A DNA stretch of 64,000 nt. It comes from Cupriavidus necator N-1. Its GTDB lineage: Bacteria; Pseudomonadota; Gammaproteobacteria; Burkholderiales; Burkholderiaceae. Of the stretch, positions 25,031 through 34,360 are shown piece after piece (within the stretch, counting starts at the first letter, position 1; each line of letters begins with the position of its first letter). A model generated the notes under the pieces. That model searched no databases. It was not told where the DNA came from and saw only the letters and a program-made list of their open reading frames with translations. The translations under genes and the position numbers were made by a program. The DNA lies in NCBI RefSeq assembly GCF_000219215.1, contig NC_015726.1, forward strand, positions 1,054,001 to 1,118,000, given 5' to 3'.

Positions 25031-25939
25031 TCAGCCCACGTCCGATGTCAACTGGCGCAACTGCTCCAGCAGCTTCGCTGCCGGCGCCGGCAGGATGCCC
25101 TGGCGGCGCCGGTACACCGCCAGCCGGCGCGGCGCCTGGGCGCCTTCAATGGGCAGCGGCTGGATCATGCCCGCCTTTTGCTCGGCCTCGTACATCGGCG
25201 CGGCCATCCAGCTGAGGAAGCCCGCGCGTGCCACCAGCGCCTTGAGCGCAATGATCGAGCGGGTTTCGGCGACGATCTCCGGCGGCGGCAGCCCGGCCCG
25301 TGCAAACAGCCGCTGCAGTTCGTCGAATGGCGCTGTGCCGCGCGGCGGCATGACCCAGCGGCAGCCGACCGTATCCGCCAGCCGCAGCGCCGGCCGGCCC
25401 ATCAGCGGATGCCCGGCGGCGGCGACCACGAAGCTGCTGTCGCTCCAGCCCACATCCGCCACGGCGCAGATTTCCTCGTTCTCCGGCAAGGCGATGCCGA
25501 TGGCCAGGTCGATCTCGCGGCGCAGCAGCGCATCGGCCAGGAAATCTCCCACCCCTTCGACGATGCGCACGCGCAGCCCGGGCCAGCGTGCCAGCACCGC
25601 CTCGATCGCCTCCGGCAGCACCACGCTGGCCACGCTGGCGACGGTGCCCACGCGGATGGTGCCGGCGGCCAGCCCGCGCAGCGCGCGCACGGCCTCGGTG
25701 GCGTGCTCGGCCTCGTGGCGCAAGAGGTTGGCGTGCGGCAGCAGGGCCTCGCCGCAGGCGGTCAGCACCATGCCGGTGGCATAGCGTTCGAACAGCGGCG
25801 CGTCCAGCTGGGCTTCCAGCCGCTGGATGGTGCGGCTCAGTGCCGGCTGGGTCACGTTCAGCTGTGTGGCCGCACGGCCCAGGCTGCCGTGTTCGCACAC
25901 CGCAAGGAAGGCAAGAAGCTGGCGCAGATCGAGGGTCAT
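25031..25939 (-). CDS. LysR-family regulator of the benzoylformate genes (probable)
   Basis: 302 residues. N-terminal winged helix (LRQLLAFLAVCEHGSLGRAA, QLNVTQPALSRTIQRLE) and a CbbR/GalR-like substrate domain. ATG 25939 is chosen over an open frame reaching 26011 because it gives the standard LysR N-terminus. It is divergent from the benzoylformate decarboxylase gene across 109 bases with a TTGCCC/GGGCAA inverted repeat, so it probably responds to an aromatic alpha-keto or hydroxy acid. The ligand is inferred from the neighbours only. Confidence 0.92.
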   Translation of the reverse strand: MTLDLRQLLAFLAVCEHGSLGRAATQLNVTQPALSRTIQRLEAQLDAPLFERYATGMVLTACGEALLPHANLLRHEAEHATEAVRALRGLAAGTIRVGTVASVASVVLPEAIEAVLARWPGLRVRIVEGVGDFLADALLRREIDLAIGIALPENEEICAVADVGWSDSSFVVAAAGHPLMGRPALRLADTVGCRWVMPPRGTAPFDELQRLFARAGLPPPEIVAETRSIIALKALVARAGFLSWMAAPMYEAEQKAGMIQPLPIEGAQAPRRLAVYRRRQGILPAPAAKLLEQLRQLTSDVG

Positions 25940-25956
25940 GCCGAATCGTAATGACT

Positions 25957-25984
25957 TTGCCCCGAAACGGCAATTTCTGGGCAA
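25957..25984. promoter_or_regulatory. Inverted repeat, candidate LysR operator
   Basis: TTGCCC (25957-25962) and GGGCAA (25979-25984) face each other across 16 bases in the LysR/benzoylformate decarboxylase divergent spacer. Confidence 0.3.
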
Positions 25985-26048
25985 GGCCTGATTGTCCATA
26001 CTGGTCGGCAAGCTTTGTCTCTAATTCCGCACTGGAGCTTCCTCGACC

Positions 26049-27653
26049 ATGGCCAGTTCTGCCTCGCCTGCCGCCTCCGCCACTCCCACCACCGTGCGCA
26101 CCGCGGTGCTGGACCTGGTGCGCGCGTTCGGCATGACCACCATCTTCGGCAATCCCGGCTCGACCGAGCTGCCGCTGTTCCTCGATTTCCCCGACGACTT
26201 CCGCTACATCCTCGGCCTGCAGGAATCCGTGGTGGTGGGGATGGCCGATGGCTATGCCCAGGCCACCCGCAATGCGGCCTTCGTCAACCTGCACTCGGCG
26301 GCCGGCGTCGGCCATGCCATGGGCAGCATCTTCACCGCCCACAAGAACCGCACCCCGATGGTGATCACGGCCGGGCAGCAGGCGCGCTCGATCCTGCCGT
26401 TCGAGCCCTTCTTGTTCTCGGCTCAGGCCACCGAACTGCCCAAGCCCTACGTGAAGTGGAGTTGCGAGCCGGCGCGGGCCGAAGACGTGCCGCTGGCGAT
26501 TGCGCGCGGTTACTACATCGCCATGCAGCCGCCGCGCGGGCCGGTGCTGATCTCGATTCCCGCCGATGACTGGGCCCGGCCATGCGAGCCGGTGCTGCCG
26601 CGCACGGTCAGCACTGAAAGCCGCGTGCAGCCGGCACTGCTGGCGCAGATCGGCGACGCTCTCGATGCCAGCCGCCGGCCGGCGTTCGTGGTGGGCGCGG
26701 CCGTGGACCGCGATGGCGCCTGGGACGACGTGGTGCGGCTGGCGGAACGGCACCAGGCGGCGGTGTGGGTGGCGCCGATGTCGGGGCGCTGCGGCTTTCC
26801 GGAAGACCATCCGCTGTTTGCCGGCTTTCTGCCGGCGATGCGCGAGAAGATCGTCGGGCTGCTCACGGGCCACGACCTTGTTTTCGCGCTGGGCGCGGCG
26901 GCCTTCACCTATCACGTCGAGGGGTTTGGCCCCCATGCGCCGCCCGGGGCGCAGGTGGTGCAGCTGATCGACGATCCGAATATCGCCGCATGGGCGCCGG
27001 TGGGCACTGCCGCAGTCGGCAGCATCCGCCAGGGCGTGGCCGACCTGCTGGCGCGCCCGGCGCCGCCGCGGCGCGAAGCCCCGCGCCCGCGCGTGCCGGC
27101 ACCGCGCGCCGAGCCCGGCACGCCGATGACCGTCGCCTATGTCCTGCAGACGCTGGCGGAGCTGCGCGACCCCGATTCCATCGTGGTCGAGGAAGCGCCC
27201 AGCGCGCGCCCGGTGATGCATCGCTACCTGCCCATCCTGCGCAGCGAGACCTTCTATACGATGTGCAGCGGCGGGCTTGGCTACGGCCTGCCCGCGGCAG
27301 TGGGCGTCGCGCTGGGCAAGCCGGGGCGCAAGGTGATCGGCCTGGTCGGCGACGGCTCCAGCATGTATTCGATCCAGGCGCTGTGGAGCGCCGCGCAACT
27401 GGGCCTGCCGATCACGTTCATCGTGCTCAACAACCGGCGCTATGCCGCCCTGCAGGAGTTTGCGCCGACCTTCGGCTTTGGCAGCGATGATCCGCTGGTC
27501 GGCACGGCATTGCCCGATCTGGATTTCGTGTCGATTGCGCTCGGGCATGGTTGCGAGGCATCACGGGTGACTCATCCTGCTGCATTGCGCGAAGCGCTGG
27601 CGACAGCCCTGCGCATGCGTGTGCCGACCGTGGTGGAGATCGAGGTGGCCTGA
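26049..27653 (+). CDS. mdlC: Benzoylformate decarboxylase (ThDP-dependent)
   Basis: 534 residues. A ThDP enzyme that converts benzoylformate (phenylglyoxylate) to benzaldehyde and CO2. It keeps the three residues that distinguish BFD in the Pseudomonas putida enzyme: Ser38 in NPGSTELP, His82 in NLHSAAGVGHAMG and His289 in FTYHVEG. The ThDP-activating Glu59 is in LQESVVVGMADGYA. The cofactor/Mg2+ motif is GDGSSMYS...NN (VGDGSSMYSIQALWS to FIVLNN). The next gene, 49 bases on, is an aldehyde dehydrogenase that would take the product to benzoate. Related branched keto-acid substrates cannot be excluded. Confidence 0.92.
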   Translation: MASSASPAASATPTTVRTAVLDLVRAFGMTTIFGNPGSTELPLFLDFPDDFRYILGLQESVVVGMADGYAQATRNAAFVNLHSAAGVGHAMGSIFTAHKNRTPMVITAGQQARSILPFEPFLFSAQATELPKPYVKWSCEPARAEDVPLAIARGYYIAMQPPRGPVLISIPADDWARPCEPVLPRTVSTESRVQPALLAQIGDALDASRRPAFVVGAAVDRDGAWDDVVRLAERHQAAVWVAPMSGRCGFPEDHPLFAGFLPAMREKIVGLLTGHDLVFALGAAAFTYHVEGFGPHAPPGAQVVQLIDDPNIAAWAPVGTAAVGSIRQGVADLLARPAPPRREAPRPRVPAPRAEPGTPMTVAYVLQTLAELRDPDSIVVEEAPSARPVMHRYLPILRSETFYTMCSGGLGYGLPAAVGVALGKPGRKVIGLVGDGSSMYSIQALWSAAQLGLPITFIVLNNRRYAALQEFAPTFGFGSDDPLVGTALPDLDFVSIALGHGCEASRVTHPAALREALATALRMRVPTVVEIEVA

Positions 27654-27702
27654 GCCGCAGCGCCAGACGACAGACGAAGTACCCCTTCCAGGAGACTCCA
27701 GG

Positions 27703-29154
27703 ATGCAAAACATCACCATGCTGATCAACGGCGAGCGCACGCAGGCCGCCAACGGTGCCACCTTCGAGCGCCGCAACCCGCTTGACCACAGCGTGGCCAC
27801 GCGGGCGCCGGCAGCCACGAGCGCCGATGCGCTGGCCGCGGCCGACGCTGCCGCGCGCGCCTTCCCGGCCTGGCGCGACACCGGTCCGGGCGAACGGCGC
27901 GCCTTGCTCATGCGCGCGGCGCAGGCACTCGAAGGCAAGGCCGGGGCACTCACCGCCGCGATGGCGGCGGAGACCGGTGCGTCGGCGATGTGGGCCGGCT
28001 TCAATGTGCACCTTGCCGTCGGCATGCTGCAGGAGGCCGCCGCGCTGACCACGCAGATCAACGGCGAGGTGATCCCCTCCGACGTGCCGGGCAGCCTGGC
28101 GATGGCGGTGCGGCAGGGCGCGGGCGTGGTGCTGGGCATCGCGCCGTGGAACGCACCGGTGATCCTGGGCGTGCGCGCTGTGGCCACGGCGCTGGCGTGC
28201 GGCAATACGGTCATCCTGAAGGGTTCGGAGATCTGTCCGGCCACGCATGGCCTGATCGTCGATGCGCTGGCGGAGGCGGGCTTCCCGGCGGGCGTGGTCA
28301 ACTTTGTCACCAACGCCCCGGCCGATGCCGCCGCGGTGGTCGAGACCATCATCGCCCACCCGGCCGTGCGCCGCATCAACTTCACCGGCTCCACGCGCGT
28401 GGGGCGTCTGATCGCGCAGACCTGCGCGCGCCACCTGAAGCCCGTGGTGCTGGAGCTGGGCGGCAAGGCGCCGCTGGTGGTGCTCGACGATGCGGACCTG
28501 GACGCCGCGGTGGACGGTGCCATCTTCGGCGCCTTCGCCAACTCGGGCCAGATCTGCATGTCCACCGAGCGCATCGTGGTGGATGCCAGCATCGCGGACG
28601 CCTTCGTGGCACGCTTTGCCGCGCGTGCCGGCGCCTTGCCGCTGGCGGATCCGCGCACCGGCCCGGCGGTTCTGGGCTCCGTGGTCGACATGAGCACCGT
28701 CGAGCGCTGCAACGTGATGATCGACGACGCGCTGGCCAAGGGCGCGCGGCTGGTCTGCGGCGGCAAGGCGACCGACACGCTGATGCGGGCCACGGTGCTG
28801 GATCACGTGATGCCGGACATGGAGATCTATCGCGAGGAATCGTTCGGGCCGGTCAAGGCCGTGGTGCGCGTGGATGGCGTGGAAGCGGCCATTGCCTGTG
28901 CCAATGATTCCGCCTATGGGCTGTCGGCGGCCGTGTTCGGCGGCGATGTGGCGCGCGCGATGCGGGTGGCCGGCCGCATCGAATCGGGCATCTGCCACGT
29001 CAATGGCCCGACCGTGCAAGACGAGGCGCAGATGCCGTTCGGCGGCGTCAAGGCGAGTGGCTATGGCCGCTTCGGTGGCAAGGCCGGGATCGATGCCTTC
29101 ACCGAGCTGCGCTGGATCACGGTGCAGACCACGCCACGGCAATATCCGTTCTGA
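27703..29154 (+). CDS. NAD(P)-dependent aldehyde dehydrogenase, aromatic aldehyde type
   Basis: 483 residues of the ALDH superfamily. The catalytic pair is Glu251 (VLELGGKAPLVVLDDAD) and Cys285 (ANSGQICMST); cofactor-binding INFTGSTRVGR and the PWNAPVIL oxyanion Asn are present. The sequence resembles salicylaldehyde/vanillin dehydrogenases (VRRINFTGSTRVG, GVKASGYGRFGGKAGIDAFTE). Placed 49 bases after benzoylformate decarboxylase, it most likely oxidises benzaldehyde to benzoate. ATG 27703 is preceded by CCAGGAGACTCCAGG; the upstream in-frame extension overlaps the previous gene and is not coding-like. Confidence 0.93.
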   Translation: MQNITMLINGERTQAANGATFERRNPLDHSVATRAPAATSADALAAADAAARAFPAWRDTGPGERRALLMRAAQALEGKAGALTAAMAAETGASAMWAGFNVHLAVGMLQEAAALTTQINGEVIPSDVPGSLAMAVRQGAGVVLGIAPWNAPVILGVRAVATALACGNTVILKGSEICPATHGLIVDALAEAGFPAGVVNFVTNAPADAAAVVETIIAHPAVRRINFTGSTRVGRLIAQTCARHLKPVVLELGGKAPLVVLDDADLDAAVDGAIFGAFANSGQICMSTERIVVDASIADAFVARFAARAGALPLADPRTGPAVLGSVVDMSTVERCNVMIDDALAKGARLVCGGKATDTLMRATVLDHVMPDMEIYREESFGPVKAVVRVDGVEAAIACANDSAYGLSAAVFGGDVARAMRVAGRIESGICHVNGPTVQDEAQMPFGGVKASGYGRFGGKAGIDAFTELRWITVQTTPRQYPF

Positions 29155-29213
29155 GTGGCGCCGCGGAGCGCTGCGGCAGGCAGTAGCAAAACATAAGACA
29201 GGAGACAACCATT

Positions 29214-30203
29214 ATGCGATTCCCCCACCGTATCGCGCGCGCCCTTTGCGCCGCACTGTGCGCGCCGGGCCTGCTGGCTGGCGTGAGCGCGCCGGCCGCC
29301 GCGCAGCCGTGGCCGGACAAGCCGATCCGGCTGGTCGTCAACTTCCCCGCCGGCGGGGCCGCGGATACGCTGGCGCGCGGCATCTCGCCCGGTCTGTCCG
29401 AGGCGCTGAAGCGTCCGGTGGTGATCGACAACCGCCCGGGCGCCAACGGCATCGTTGGCGGCGATGCCGTGGCCAAGGCGCCGGCCGATGGCTATACCTT
29501 CCTGCTGACCTCGGGCGGCGCGGTGGCCATCGACCCCTTCCTCTACAAGAAGATGCCGTACGACCCGCTCAAGGACCTGACCCCGGTCGCATCGGTGGCG
29601 CTTGTGCGGGTCTACCTGCTGGTGCATCCGTCGGTGCCGGCGAAGACGCTGGACGCGTTCATCGCCTATGTGCGCGAGCATCCGGGCAAGCTCAGCTACG
29701 GCTCGGCCGGCAACGGCAGCACGCCGCATATCGCTGCCGAGATGTTCAAGCGCGCCGGCAAGCTGGACGCCGTGCACGTGCCGTACAAGGGCGCGGCCCC
29801 GGCCCTGAGCGACCTGCTGGCAGGGCAGGTGCAGTTCATGTTCGATCCCGGCCCCGGCCTGCAGCACGTGGCCAGCGGCAAGCTCAGGCTGCTGGCGGTG
29901 GCCAGCGCCAAGCGCGCGGCGCAATACCCGGACGTGCCGACGCTGGCCGAGGCCGGCCTGCAGGACGTCGACGGCGACTCGACCTTCGGCGTCTATGCGC
30001 CCGCCGGCACGCCGCCGGCCATCGTCGAGCGCATGAACCGCGAGATCAACCGCGCGCTCGCCGGCGTGCAGCTGCAGGACAACGTCAACAAGCTGGGCGG
30101 TGCGGTGGCGCCGCTGAGCATCCAGGCGTTTGCCGAGCGGCAGAACGTGGATCGCGCGCGCTATGGCAGGTTCATCCGGCAGGCGGGCATCACCGTGGAC
30201 TGA
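29214..30203 (+). CDS. Bug/TctC-type periplasmic solute-binding protein
   Basis: 329 residues with a signal peptide cleaved about A30 (SAPAAAQP). Bug-family features: WPDKPIRLVVNFPAGGAADT, YGSAGNGSTPHIAAEMF, HVPYKGAAPALSDLLAGQVQ. As third gene behind benzoylformate decarboxylase and the aldehyde dehydrogenase, it is a good candidate receptor for benzoylformate, mandelate or a related aromatic carboxylate. No TctA/TctB membrane genes are present, so it would rely on components elsewhere. It ends just before a terminator that closes the operon. Confidence 0.93.
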   Translation: MRFPHRIARALCAALCAPGLLAGVSAPAAAQPWPDKPIRLVVNFPAGGAADTLARGISPGLSEALKRPVVIDNRPGANGIVGGDAVAKAPADGYTFLLTSGGAVAIDPFLYKKMPYDPLKDLTPVASVALVRVYLLVHPSVPAKTLDAFIAYVREHPGKLSYGSAGNGSTPHIAAEMFKRAGKLDAVHVPYKGAAPALSDLLAGQVQFMFDPGPGLQHVASGKLRLLAVASAKRAAQYPDVPTLAEAGLQDVDGDSTFGVYAPAGTPPAIVERMNREINRALAGVQLQDNVNKLGGAVAPLSIQAFAERQNVDRARYGRFIRQAGITVD

Positions 30204-30211
30204 CCCATGAA

Positions 30212-30239
30212 AAAGGGCGGCATGTCGATGCCGCCCTTT
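30212..30239 (+). terminator. Terminator closing the benzoylformate operon
   Basis: A 12-bp perfect stem (AAAGGGCGGCAT/ATGCCGCCCTTT) with a GTCG loop, nine bases after the Bug gene stop. It is symmetric and can also stop the convergent CoxE-type gene. Confidence 0.85.
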
Positions 30240-30264
30240 GCGCGCTTCAGCAGCCAGCGCCGCC

Positions 30265-31440
30265 TTACTTCGACAGCACCTTCATCGCCTGTTCCAGCCC
30301 CGCCAGCGTCACCGGATACATCCGTCCCTTCATCAGCTGGTTGATGACCGTGATCGACTGCCGGTACTGCCACAGGCCTTCCGGCTCCGGGTTGAGCCAG
30401 ACGAAGTGCGGGAACTGCTCGGTCATCCGGTTCAGCCATACCGCGCCGGCCTCGGTGTTGTTGTACTCCACCGAGCCGCCCGGCTGCAGGATCTCATACG
30501 GGCTCATGGTGGCGTCGCCGACGAAGATGATCTTGTAGTCGGGCGTGTACTTGTGCAGCAGGTCCCACGTGGCCAGCTTCTCGGCGTGGCGGCGGCGGTT
30601 GTTCTTCCACACGTAGTCGTACAGGCAGTTGTGGAAGTAGTAGTACTCCAGGTGCTTGAACTCGGTCTTGGTGGCCGAGAACAGCTCTTCCACGCGCTTG
30701 ATGTGGTCGTCCATCGAGCCGCCCACGTCCATCAGCATCAGCACCTTGACCTTGTTGTGGCGCTCGGGCCGCAGCTTGATGTCGAGCAGGCCGGCGTTGG
30801 CCGCGGTGGAGTGGATGGTGTCGTCCAGGTCCAGCTCGGTGTCGGCGCCTTCGCGGGCGAAGCGGCGCAGCCGGCGCAGCGCCACCTTGATATTGCGCGT
30901 GCCCAGTTCGACCTGGTCGTCATAGTCCTTGTAGGCGCGCGCCTCCCACACCTTGATGGCGGTGCGGTTGCCCTTGGACGGGCCGCCGATGCGGATGCCC
31001 TCGGGGTTGTAGCCGCCGTGGCCGAAGGGCGAGGTGCCGCCCGTGCCGATCCACTTGTTGCCGCCCTCGTGCTTTTCCTTTTGCTCCTCCAGCAGCTGCT
31101 TGAGGCGCTCCATCAGCTTGTCGAGGCCGCCCATGGCCTCGATCTTGGCTTTTTCCTCGGGCGAGAGTTCGCGCTCCAGCGTCTTCTGCAGCCAGTCGAG
31201 CGGGATGTCGGACTTCCAGTCGACCAGGCTCTCGACCCCCTTGAAGTAGGCGGCGAAGGTCTGGTCGAACTTGTCGAAGTGCTTCTCGTCCTTGACCAGC
31301 GTCATGCGCGACAGGTAGTAGAACTCGTCGATCGACGGCGAGATGACCTGCGCCTTGAGCGCTTCCAGCATGGTCAGGTATTCCTTGACCGAGACCGGCA
31401 GCTTGGCGTGGCGCAGCGAGAAGAAGAAATCGATCAGCAT
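30265..31440 (-). CDS. VWA-domain protein, CoxE-like, partner of MoxR ATPase
   Basis: 391 residues, no signal peptide, so cytosolic. After an N-terminal helical region (LIDFFFSLRHAKLPVSVKEYL) and a Glu/Lys-rich linker there is a C-terminal VWA domain with the MIDAS-like sequence D238-V-G-G-S242, in which the middle residue is Gly instead of Ser. CoxE-type VWA proteins work with MoxR AAA+ ATPases in assembling or activating metalloenzymes. The MoxR gene (32076-32966) is upstream on the same strand, with a GNAT gene between them. Confidence 0.9.
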   Translation of the reverse strand: MLIDFFFSLRHAKLPVSVKEYLTMLEALKAQVISPSIDEFYYLSRMTLVKDEKHFDKFDQTFAAYFKGVESLVDWKSDIPLDWLQKTLERELSPEEKAKIEAMGGLDKLMERLKQLLEEQKEKHEGGNKWIGTGGTSPFGHGGYNPEGIRIGGPSKGNRTAIKVWEARAYKDYDDQVELGTRNIKVALRRLRRFAREGADTELDLDDTIHSTAANAGLLDIKLRPERHNKVKVLMLMDVGGSMDDHIKRVEELFSATKTEFKHLEYYYFHNCLYDYVWKNNRRRHAEKLATWDLLHKYTPDYKIIFVGDATMSPYEILQPGGSVEYNNTEAGAVWLNRMTEQFPHFVWLNPEPEGLWQYRQSITVINQLMKGRMYPVTLAGLEQAMKVLSK

Positions 31441-31468
31441 GATGCCTCGCTTTCAGTCGGCGGCCGCT

Positions 31469-32062
31469 TCAGCGCGGACGGTCGAGCTGGAATTGCAGGT
31501 GTTGCCGCACCGCCGGCCATTCGCTGGCGATGATCGAGAACACCACGGTGTCGCGCAAGGAGCCGTCCGGCATGCGCTGGTGGTTGCGCAGCACGCCGTC
31601 CTGCTTGGCGCCCAGGCGCGCGATGGCGGCGCGGCTCTGCTGGTTCATCCAGTGCGTGCGGAATTCCACGGCGATGCAGTCGAGATGCTCGAAGGCATGG
31701 CCCAGCAGCATCAGCTTGCATTCCGTGTTCAGCGGCGTGCGCTGGACGCGGCGCGCATACCAGGTGGAGCCGATCTCCACGCGCCGGTGGGTCGCGTCGA
31801 CATTCATGTAGGTGGTCATGCCCGCCAGCTCGCCGGCGGCGTCGCGCACCGCGAACGGCAGCATCGAGCCCTGTTCCTGCAGCGCCAGGCGCCGCGCGAT
31901 CTCGGTTTCGATCCGCTCGGGCGCGGGCACGCTGGTGTACCAGAGCTTCCACAGCTCGCCGTCGGCGCAGGCGCTGCGCAGGCCATCCGCATGCTCGGCG
32001 CGCAGCGGCTCCAGCGTGACGTGCCGGCCCACCAGCGTGACGGGTTTGACGAACGCAGTCAT
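31469..32062 (-). CDS. GNAT N-acetyltransferase, RimJ/RimL-like
   Basis: 197 residues with the GNAT fold: TLEPLRAEHADGLRSAC at the start, the central beta-strands TYMNVDATHRRVEIGSTWY and the C-terminal [25 protein letters not shown] of the RimJ/RimL/PaiA group, which acetylates protein N-termini or small amines. The classical R/Q-x2-G-x-G/A acetyl-CoA loop is degenerate (ARRVQRTPLNTE), as is usual for this subgroup. It is located between the MoxR and CoxE-like genes with gaps of 28 and 13 bases, so all three are cotranscribed; a link to that complex is unproven. Confidence 0.88.
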   Translation of the reverse strand: MTAFVKPVTLVGRHVTLEPLRAEHADGLRSACADGELWKLWYTSVPAPERIETEIARRLALQEQGSMLPFAVRDAAGELAGMTTYMNVDATHRRVEIGSTWYARRVQRTPLNTECKLMLLGHAFEHLDCIAVEFRTHWMNQQSRAAIARLGAKQDGVLRNHQRMPDGSLRDTVVFSIIASEWPAVRQHLQFQLDRPR

Positions 32063-32075
32063 GGCGGGCGGTGCC

Positions 32076-32966
<891 letters not shown>

Positions 32967-33505
32967 GAGGCAACCTGAGGTGACGGCCTCGGATCGAGGG
33001 CCGGGTTGGCGTGCTTGGCGCGGTCTCTTCGCGCTGTCATGCGCGCTTTCATTATGGAAACAGGGTCCGGTGCAGGGCGCCCGCAAGCTGCTGGCGGCAG
33101 CATTCGCGAACGGTCGTGCAGATTCCCGGGATCAGCCAGTATAAAAGACCTTTGCGGTTCGTGTTGGGGCACGCTGACAGGCCGTCGGTGGTCCGGGCCG
33201 GTTGCTGGACTGGCAGGTGCCGGCTGCGGTACAATGCGGCGGTTTGACGCGCCCCCACGTCCAGTTCTCCAGCATCCGGCAGTCCGCGTTCAGAAGTCCC
33301 AGCGGCCCTTCCGGGTCGCGGCGATTGCGAGAGGTGGTTCCAGAATGGTGTTCCACATCCCTGCAACAGAGCGGATGCGACATGTCTGGCGGGTTGCACC
33401 TCGGCAATCCGTCCGGCTGCCCTGGTTTCCCCCGCAGAAGCATTCTGAAACCGTCTCCGCCCGGCAGGGCAGGTCACACGGTTTAACTTCCAATCCGCAA
33501 AGACA
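32967..33505. other. 539-base intergenic region with cytochrome promoter and long leader
   Basis: Between the MoxR start and the cytochrome genes there is no convincing gene on either strand; short frames lack GC3 bias and ribosome sites. A TACAAT at 33230-33235 is a good -10 candidate on the plus strand and would give a leader of about 265 bases before the first cytochrome. The leader is less GC-rich than the genes and has several short hairpins. It could hold a regulatory RNA element, but nothing matches a family I know. Confidence 0.5.
33230..33235 (+). promoter_or_regulatory. Candidate -10 of the cytochrome operon promoter
   Basis: TACAAT in the sequence GCGGTACAATGCGGCGG, with a weak TGGACT 18 bases upstream as -35. 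It lies 271 bases before the first cytochrome gene. Confidence 0.4.
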
Positions 33506-33853
33506 ATGAAAAAGCTCCTCACGATGGTGGTGCTGGGCGCGGCTGCAACGGCTGCGCAGGCACAGGAAGTCAAGGGCAATGGAGACGCTGCCAAGGACAA
33601 GGTTGCAATGTGCATCGGATGCCACGGCATTCCGGGCTACCGTGCGTCATTCCCCGAAATCTATGAAGTGCCGATGCTGGGCGGCCAGAGCGCCAAGTAC
33701 ATCGAGAACGCGCTCAAGGCCTACCAGAAGGGCGAGCGCAAGCACCCGACCATGCGCAGCATCGCCGCGACGCTGACCGAGCAGGACATCGCCAACGTGG
33801 CGGCCTACTACTCGCAGCAGAAGGCCGGTACGCAGAACAATTCCCTCAAGTAA
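33506..33853 (+). CDS. Small periplasmic c-type cytochrome
   Basis: 115-residue class I cytochrome c. A Sec signal (MKKLLTMVVLGAAATAAQAQ) exports it; a single haem-binding C-I-G-C-H is near residue 37-41 and the distal Met is probably in EVPMLGGQ or HPTMRSIA. C-terminal helix: EQDIANVAAYYSQQ. Cytochromes of this c4/c553 type shuttle electrons from the bc1 complex to oxidases. It is followed after 9 bases by a second small cytochrome, an arrangement resembling a c4-like di-haem protein split into two chains. Confidence 0.92.
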   Translation: MKKLLTMVVLGAAATAAQAQEVKGNGDAAKDKVAMCIGCHGIPGYRASFPEIYEVPMLGGQSAKYIENALKAYQKGERKHPTMRSIAATLTEQDIANVAAYYSQQKAGTQNNSLK

Positions 33854-33862
33854 GAGACCCTC

Positions 33863-34261
33863 ATGAATACGCTCAAGACGCTTTCGTTCGCGCTCGGCGC
33901 ACTCGTGCTGGGTGCTGCCGCGATGCCGGCCTCGGCCGCCGACCTTGCCGCCGGCAAGGCGCTGGTGGAAAAGGGCGCCTGCGTGGCCTGCCATGGCGCG
34001 GGCCTGAACGCCCCGATCTCGCCGGACTACCCCAAGCTGGCGGGTCAGCACGCCGACTACCTGTACCACGCGCTGGCGTCGTACCAGGTGTCGGGCAACG
34101 CCCTGGTGGGCCGCTCCAACGCCATCATGGCCGGTCAGGTCAACGCCAATCCGGCCGTGACCGACAAGGACGGCAAGCCGCGCCCGTTCACCCGTAAGGA
34201 GCTGAAGGACATCGCCGCCTACATCGAGTCGCTGCCTGGCGACCTGGTGCTCAAGAAGTAA
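33863..34261 (+). CDS. Small periplasmic c-type cytochrome
   Basis: 132 residues, signal peptide cleaved about ASA-A/D (residues 25-26), haem motif C-V-A-C-H. The KLAGQHADYLYHAL segment and FTRKELKDIAAYIESL helix are those of c4/c553-type cytochromes; a Met ligand is likely in SNAIMAGQV. It is translationally close to the preceding cytochrome gene, and the pair ends before a strong terminator. Electron carrier role is by family. Confidence 0.92.
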   Translation: MNTLKTLSFALGALVLGAAAMPASAADLAAGKALVEKGACVACHGAGLNAPISPDYPKLAGQHADYLYHALASYQVSGNALVGRSNAIMAGQVNANPAVTDKDGKPRPFTRKELKDIAAYIESLPGDLVLKK

Positions 34262-34290
34262 GAACGCGCGGCGGCTGCCGTGCCGATGCC

Positions 34291-34321
34291 AAAAAGCCGC
34301 TTCCCTGGAAGCGGCTTTTTG
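34291..34321 (+). terminator. Terminator of the cytochrome operon
   Basis: A 13-bp perfect stem (AAAAAGCCGCTTC/GAAGCGGCTTTTT) with a CCTG loop, 30 bases past the second cytochrome stop. It is symmetric, so it could also stop aroG from the other side. Confidence 0.92.
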
Positions 34322-34360
34322 TTGTGTGCGGCAGCGCGGGGCCCGGGCCCCGCCGCGGCA

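Noticed and set aside
25146-27548. Minus-strand open frame of about 800 codons
   Set aside because: Antisense shadow of the benzoylformate decarboxylase gene and an out-of-frame reading of the LysR gene.
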